Positions 31,288 to 35,312 of a stretch of DNA of 35,312 nucleotides are shown here, piece by piece. Every line of letters begins with the position of its first letter. Position 1 is the stretch's first letter. The notes under the pieces were generated by a model that did not search any database, was not told the DNA's origin, and saw only the letters and a list, made by a program, of their open reading frames with translations. Made by a program: the position numbers and the translations under genes. Source of the DNA: an uncultured Bacteroidota bacterium (GTDB lineage Bacteria; Bacteroidota; Bacteroidia; Flavobacteriales; Flavobacteriaceae); the NCBI GenBank assembly GCA_902584445.1, contig CACHZY010000017.1, positions 1 to 35,312 on the forward strand. Direction: 5' to 3'.

Positions 31288-33975
31288 TTACCTAAGCAAT
31301 TTAAAATGATACTGCCCTGAAATTAGTTCAGTTTGAAATTTTCCACTCTCATTCTTTAAAAAATTTAAATCTTCTTTTTGCAAAATTTTTTCACAATCCA
31401 GGGTAAGTTTTGCAGTACTATTTGGAGGAATATTTACATAATAATAGATGAATCTCCCTTTTCTTTTCCATGAGCTTTTTATTGGACCATAAGGCCCATT
31501 AAAATGAGTATCAAAATGATCCAATTTTTTTATAAAATTAGGATTTAATAAAATATTTTTAAACCCAGGTTTTAAAGGGTCAGGTTTTATCCCCCCCAGT
31601 GCCTTATAAAACCAAGCACTTATTTCACCAAACATAATGTGATTTCTAGACATTGCTCCTTTTCGGTCCTCATCAACCTTCCAATCTTCATATAATGTAT
31701 TTGATCCATCTTGAATCCATGCCCCCCATGACGGGAAATCAGTTTGAGTTGCAACTTCATAAGCTAAATCAGAATATCCATTTTCACTAAGAGCATTCAA
31801 AATAGATTTACTGCCTAATAGTCCAACATCTATGTGTTTGTTATCAGCTATAACTTTTTCAGCTAATTTTTCACTTACTTTTTTTTTGTAGGATTCTGGT
31901 ACAATATCCCAATAGAGTGCAGTACTTAATTCAGTTTGAAAACCACTACCATAAATATATTTTTCATCATCAAAGTATTTAGCATTTATTGTATCTTTTA
32001 TCAATAACGCAAGGTTTGAATATTTAATAAAATCTTTTTCATTTCCAAATATTTTTGCAGCCTTTGCTAAAATACTAGCATCCAAATAGTAATAAATTGT
32101 AGAAGTAAACTCCTTTGGAGTTTTAGATTTCACTGGAACCCAATCTCCAAGCCCCCAATAGGTTACATAACCAGGGCTAACCTCCGTAATCCGATCTACA
32201 TACCTCTTTATATTTTCGTAACAATCTTTCAAAAGTTTTTTATCTCCATAAAACATATAAATATTCCATGGGATAATAGCAATACTGCTTGTCCAGTCAG
32301 GACCATTAGCCCAATGATACCCCCAGCCATTTGAGGGAATAATTGATGGAAGAACACCATTTGGTTGTTGCTCATCACGATGATCAGCTAGCCATTTTTC
32401 ATAAACTGTAATCCCATCGAAGTTAAATAGTCCAGTCTCAATTGCAATATGTGCATCACCAGTCCATCCATTTTTTTCTCTCTGTGGACAATCAGTTGGA
32501 TAACCAAAAAGATTTGATAAATAGGAGTTATTAGTTGCTGACCAAAGATCATTTATCAGAGGATTCGAACTGTTTATTTTACCAACAATAGGGACATCGC
32601 TATGCATAACAATTCCCTTAACACTTTCTTTTGTTAAATCAATTGGTTTTGAACTTATTACCTCAACGAATTGGAATCCCTTATAATTAAACTTAGGTTT
32701 AAAGGTTTCCTCACCCTTACCATTAAGTGTATAAATATCTGTTTGAAAAGGATCACTGTTATCAACTGGTCTATAGTGAACAATTATATTTGAAAGATCA
32801 ATTTCACCCTTTTCATCCAATAATTCCGAATGAGTAACCCTTAGAACAGTTCCCTCCTCCCCTTTTACTTTTATCTCAGAAATTCCAGCAATATTTTTTC
32901 CAAGGTTAAAAATATATTTCTTGGAATTAAATTTTCGCATCTCGGTAGGTAAAAGAATTTCTTTAAATTTAATTGGATGCAATGATTGGGATACTATATT
33001 TTGAGAAGGTGCTGTAGTTGAGATACTTTTTTTCCAATGTTCGTCATTAAAATCGCAATTATTCCAGCCCTCTTCTTCCAAGCTTGCGTTATAATGTTCA
33101 CCAGTATAAATACTATTAAAAATAATTCCTCCAGAATTTGTTTTCCAATCTTTGTCAGAGGATAAGGTTTCCTGAGTCCCATCCTCATATGTGACTTTTA
33201 AGTCCATACAAAATCTAGGTCTAGCTCTCCAGGGTGATTCATCGAAATACCAAACTGCTGAAGACTGGTGATTATACCAACCATTGCCTAAAACAATTCC
33301 TATAGCATTTTTTTCTTTTAAAAATGAAGTTATATCATGAGTCACATATAAATTTCTTCTATCAAACCTTGTGTATGTAGGGTCTAAACGATTTTTCCCT
33401 ACTCGTTTGCCATTAAGGTAAAGTTCATATAATCCAGCAGCACTAATGTAGACCCTGGCTTTTTTTATTTTCTTTTTAATAATGAACTCTTTTCTGAAAT
33501 ATGGAGCCTCTTTCATTTCAATATCCCGAGTATCAGATATCCATGTACCTTTCCAGTTTTTTGATTCCATCATTCCCATTTCAAAGTTGGCAAGGTTGGG
33601 CGTTGTTATTTGTTCATTGTCTTGATTCCAAACTTTGACTGACCAATAATACTTTTGAAAGGGTTCAAGTGTATTCCCATTATAGGTAAGCAATTGTCCA
33701 TCTGACATTATTTTTCCAGTGTTCCAATGACTCCCAATGCCTGATGACACATTCATGGAGTCAATTCCCACAGTAATACTATAAGCAATTTGTCTTGACC
33801 CTCTTTTATCATCTTTAATTTTCCATTTTAAACGAGGATATTTTTCATCTAATCCAACAGGATTTGTCAAATATTCGGTCCTTAAATCATAAAGAAATTT
33901 TTCGTTTTTTTGAGAATAAAGATTATTTGTTAGGAACTTAAAAAAAACTAACACTAAAATTATTCCAATTCTCAT
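31288..33975 (-). CDS. GH78 alpha-L-rhamnosidase
   Basis: The 895-residue protein has a signal peptide (about 1-21). A fibronectin-like N-terminal domain (NPVGLDEKYPRLKWKI, near 38-53) is followed by a rhamnosidase N-domain (near 165-330, with YISAAGLYELYLNGKRVG), a beta-sandwich (near 335-450) and the (alpha/alpha)6 catalytic barrel. The barrel has the hallmark PTDCPQREKNGWTGDAH near 492-508, containing the catalytic acid region. The likely base is Glu near 761 in NTLYEDW, followed by AMSRNHIMFGEISAWFY. A short C-terminal beta-domain ends the protein. It removes terminal alpha-L-rhamnose in the periplasm or at the surface. With the sulfatases it fits use of a rhamnose-containing sulfated glycan. 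Rhamnose catabolic genes (rhaA, rhaB, rhaD) are not in the window. Confidence 0.96.
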   Translation of the reverse strand: MRIGIILVLVFFKFLTNNLYSQKNEKFLYDLRTEYLTNPVGLDEKYPRLKWKIKDDKRGSRQIAYSITVGIDSMNVSSGIGSHWNTGKIMSDGQLLTYNGNTLEPFQKYYWSVKVWNQDNEQITTPNLANFEMGMMESKNWKGTWISDTRDIEMKEAPYFRKEFIIKKKIKKARVYISAAGLYELYLNGKRVGKNRLDPTYTRFDRRNLYVTHDITSFLKEKNAIGIVLGNGWYNHQSSAVWYFDESPWRARPRFCMDLKVTYEDGTQETLSSDKDWKTNSGGIIFNSIYTGEHYNASLEEEGWNNCDFNDEHWKKSISTTAPSQNIVSQSLHPIKFKEILLPTEMRKFNSKKYIFNLGKNIAGISEIKVKGEEGTVLRVTHSELLDEKGEIDLSNIIVHYRPVDNSDPFQTDIYTLNGKGEETFKPKFNYKGFQFVEVISSKPIDLTKESVKGIVMHSDVPIVGKINSSNPLINDLWSATNNSYLSNLFGYPTDCPQREKNGWTGDAHIAIETGLFNFDGITVYEKWLADHRDEQQPNGVLPSIIPSNGWGYHWANGPDWTSSIAIIPWNIYMFYGDKKLLKDCYENIKRYVDRITEVSPGYVTYWGLGDWVPVKSKTPKEFTSTIYYYLDASILAKAAKIFGNEKDFIKYSNLALLIKDTINAKYFDDEKYIYGSGFQTELSTALYWDIVPESYKKKVSEKLAEKVIADNKHIDVGLLGSKSILNALSENGYSDLAYEVATQTDFPSWGAWIQDGSNTLYEDWKVDEDRKGAMSRNHIMFGEISAWFYKALGGIKPDPLKPGFKNILLNPNFIKKLDHFDTHFNGPYGPIKSSWKRKGRFIYYYVNIPPNSTAKLTLDCEKILQKEDLNFLKNESGKFQTELISGQYHFKLLR

Positions 33976-34145
33976 GTAATAAATTTAATCATTCTAATGC
34001 AAATATTCATTAGTTTTAGTTTTGATGAGCGAAACAGTGAAATCCAAATAAGCCCCACAATTGTAAATATTGATAACATATTCTCTAACTAGAGGAATTT
34101 GAATAGATATACTAACTAATTTTTTTTAAAATTAAAATATTTAAA

Positions 34146-34153
34146 TATTTTTG
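34146..34153 (+). promoter_or_regulatory. Putative -7 promoter box of the NTF2-like gene
   Basis: TATTTTTG matches TAnnTTTG exactly, 23 bp before the ATG at 34177. The surroundings are very AT-rich, which lowers the weight of the match, and no -33 box is evident. Confidence 0.4.
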
Positions 34154-34176
34154 AATTAATTTAAAATAAACAGAAA

Positions 34177-34638
34177 ATGATTAGCAAGGAACAAGTAAAA
34201 GAATCACAAGAAATTTGGGGCAATGGCGTTGTAAAAATAGGTTCACTTAAAGAGGATAGGGCGGCATGTGAAGAATATGCAAGTGAATTTTTGGACAATC
34301 TTTATGCTTTTGAAAGTGGAGAAGTTTTATTCAAGCCAACCAAATGTGAAATAGAACAATTTAGACCAACTAAAAATCAGGCTCTTTCTTATTTCATTGC
34401 TGGTGATGATAGAGCATGTAATGAAGATAAAGGCTTTGCTATTAACCCTTGGACAAAAGTTAGATTTGAAAATAGCGGAATCATTATTGATGGAGACCGA
34501 GCAATAGCGATGGGGAACTACTATTTTACTGACCTTAGTGGGAGTGAGGCCAAAGTAGAATATACTTTTGGATATAAACTTATTGATGGAAAGTTAAAAA
34601 TCGATTTACACCATTCATCTTTCCCTTACAGCCATTAA
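34177..34638 (+). CDS. NTF2-like/SnoaL-type small cytosolic protein
   Basis: The 153-residue protein has no signal peptide. Its pattern, two N-terminal helices (QVKESQEIWGNGVVKIG, ACEEYASEFLDNLYAF) followed by curved strands with VLFKPTKCE, DGDRAIAMGNYYFTDLSG, VEYTFGYKLIDGKLKIDLHHSS, is that of NTF2-like (CaMKII-association or SnoaL-like) domains. The HHSS ending is common in proteins wrongly named phosphoribosyl-AMP cyclohydrolase in databases. No enzymatic activity can be claimed. It is transcribed alone, divergent from GH78. Confidence 0.65.
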   Translation: MISKEQVKESQEIWGNGVVKIGSLKEDRAACEEYASEFLDNLYAFESGEVLFKPTKCEIEQFRPTKNQALSYFIAGDDRACNEDKGFAINPWTKVRFENSGIIIDGDRAIAMGNYYFTDLSGSEAKVEYTFGYKLIDGKLKIDLHHSSFPYSH

Positions 34639-34677
34639 TAACTGAATAAAATAATAGCTTGAAGATTAATTATATAA

Positions 34678-35312
34678 TTAATCTTCAAGTAAAATAGTTC
34701 TTTTAGACGGATTAAATGGAGTATCAATTAATTCACCCATTTGATCAATAAGCTCGAGTTTGATAGAGATTTCTCCCTTAGGCAAACCTTCAATATAATA
34801 TGGAGCCCATTCATCTATTATGAATTCTGTATCTTGAATAGTCGCTTTTACCTTATTCCCCGAAGGCGATATATTTGTATTGACTAAATAAAAATCCAGT
34901 AATAATTTTTCAGTATCCTTTCCCTTATATACTCCTTTAGGTCTGCTGTAGAATAGAAAATCTTTTGTTAAGTCAATTTTCTTACCCTCACCAATTTGTG
35001 TGAGAAAAAAAGCATTTGGATTTTTTACCGACTCATGATATGATCTCGATAAAAATGCCAAAATTACATTGTTACTTTCTTCAAGTTTCTTTTTGAACTC
35101 ATTGGAATAAAACGCAGAATAAGGTCCATTATTTACGATGAAATGAATGTGTTGGCCTTTTGCGGAATTTGCTAAATCGAAACCAAACTCTTTTTCGGTT
35201 TGCTTTCCTAGTTCGTAATCAATGACATCAAATTGGAAAAGGTGGTCTTTATCATCAAAATTTATACTATTATTTTCAAGTTTAGCAGTTTCGTAAGCTG
35301 GAGATCCTTCAA
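34678..35312 (-). CDS. Protein of unknown function, C-terminal part (start lies beyond window)
   Basis: The minus-strand frame is open from the right edge to the stop at 34678, giving about 210 residues without the N-terminus. A TTG at 35061 is internal and not a start, because good coding sequence continues upstream (EGSPAYETAKLE, FQFDVIDYELGKQT, HIHFIVNNGPYSAFY, NNVILAFLSRSYHES). The region GQHIHFIVNNGPY and later APYYIEGLPKGEISIKLEL suggest two small beta-sandwich domains of an exported protein, of a type seen in flavobacteria with no known role. The signal region is not visible. Confidence 0.75.
   Translation of the reverse strand, partial: EGSPAYETAKLENNSINFDDKDHLFQFDVIDYELGKQTEKEFGFDLANSAKGQHIHFIVNNGPYSAFYSNEFKKKLEESNNVILAFLSRSYHESVKNPNAFFLTQIGEGKKIDLTKDFLFYSRPKGVYKGKDTEKLLLDFYLVNTNISPSGNKVKATIQDTEFIIDEWAPYYIEGLPKGEISIKLELIDQMGELIDTPFNPSKRTILLED

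Noticed and set aside
1-35312. CRISPR arrays, insertion sequences, transposases, integrases or phage structural genes
   Set aside because: No regularly spaced repeats, no DDE or recombinase motifs and no terminal inverted repeats of IS type were seen on either strand.

Overview
The window looks like a chromosomal segment of a marine member of the Flavobacteriia (Bacteroidota). The DNA is AT-rich. It carries a SusC/SusD outer-membrane pair, many short lipoprotein signals, several matches to the Bacteroidota promoter box TAnnTTTG, a remnant of a type IX secretion sorting domain, and the isomerase route for xylose (XylA plus XylB). No species can be named from the sequence alone.

Layout. Positions 1-4492 hold, on the minus strand, a coupled pair of DUF1592-type (multi-heme-like, membrane-anchored) and DUF1552 proteins; the latter runs off the left edge. 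4493-5326 is a gene-poor stretch with a 29-residue, 11-cysteine mini-protein and an orphan T9SS type B sorting domain. tRNA-Asn(GTT) follows at 5327, then a GMP reductase gene, a secreted protein of unknown function flanked by a 39-bp repeat, and a DUF819 membrane protein. 8961-13504 is the SusC/SusD operon with a palindrome at its promoter and a strong terminator. 13583-22447 carries four lipoprotein sulfatases in alternating orientations, with a YpdA-type FAD reductase, a small secreted protein and a broken gene end between them. 22539-23144 encodes an ArsC-like phosphatase-fold protein. From 31013 down to 23141 on the minus strand lies a catabolic run: alpha/beta hydrolase, two tandem ThuA-like proteins, xylulokinase, xylose isomerase, an MFS sugar transporter, a DUF1080 protein and a small lipoprotein. 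tRNA-Arg(CCT) at 31188 is followed by a GH78 alpha-L-rhamnosidase, an NTF2-like protein and a partial protein of unknown function at the right edge.

How the genes fit together. SusC/SusD would import oligosaccharides, the four sulfatases would remove sulfate esters, GH78 would release rhamnose, and XylA/XylB plus the transporter would use xylose. Rhamnose plus xylose plus sulfate fits a green-algal ulvan-like polysaccharide, but this is inference: no polysaccharide lyase, xylosidase, rhamnose catabolic gene, regulator or sulfatase-maturing enzyme lies in the window. DUF1080 and ThuA families are associated with 3-keto-glycoside chemistry, so an oxidative glycoside-cleaving branch may be attached to the xylose operon.

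The least explained items are the cysteine-rich mini-protein (4605-4694), a candidate small RNA (13583-13665), three palindromes at promoters, the repeat pair around 6780-7517, and two orphan C-terminal gene fragments (4823-5053 and 19235-19402).
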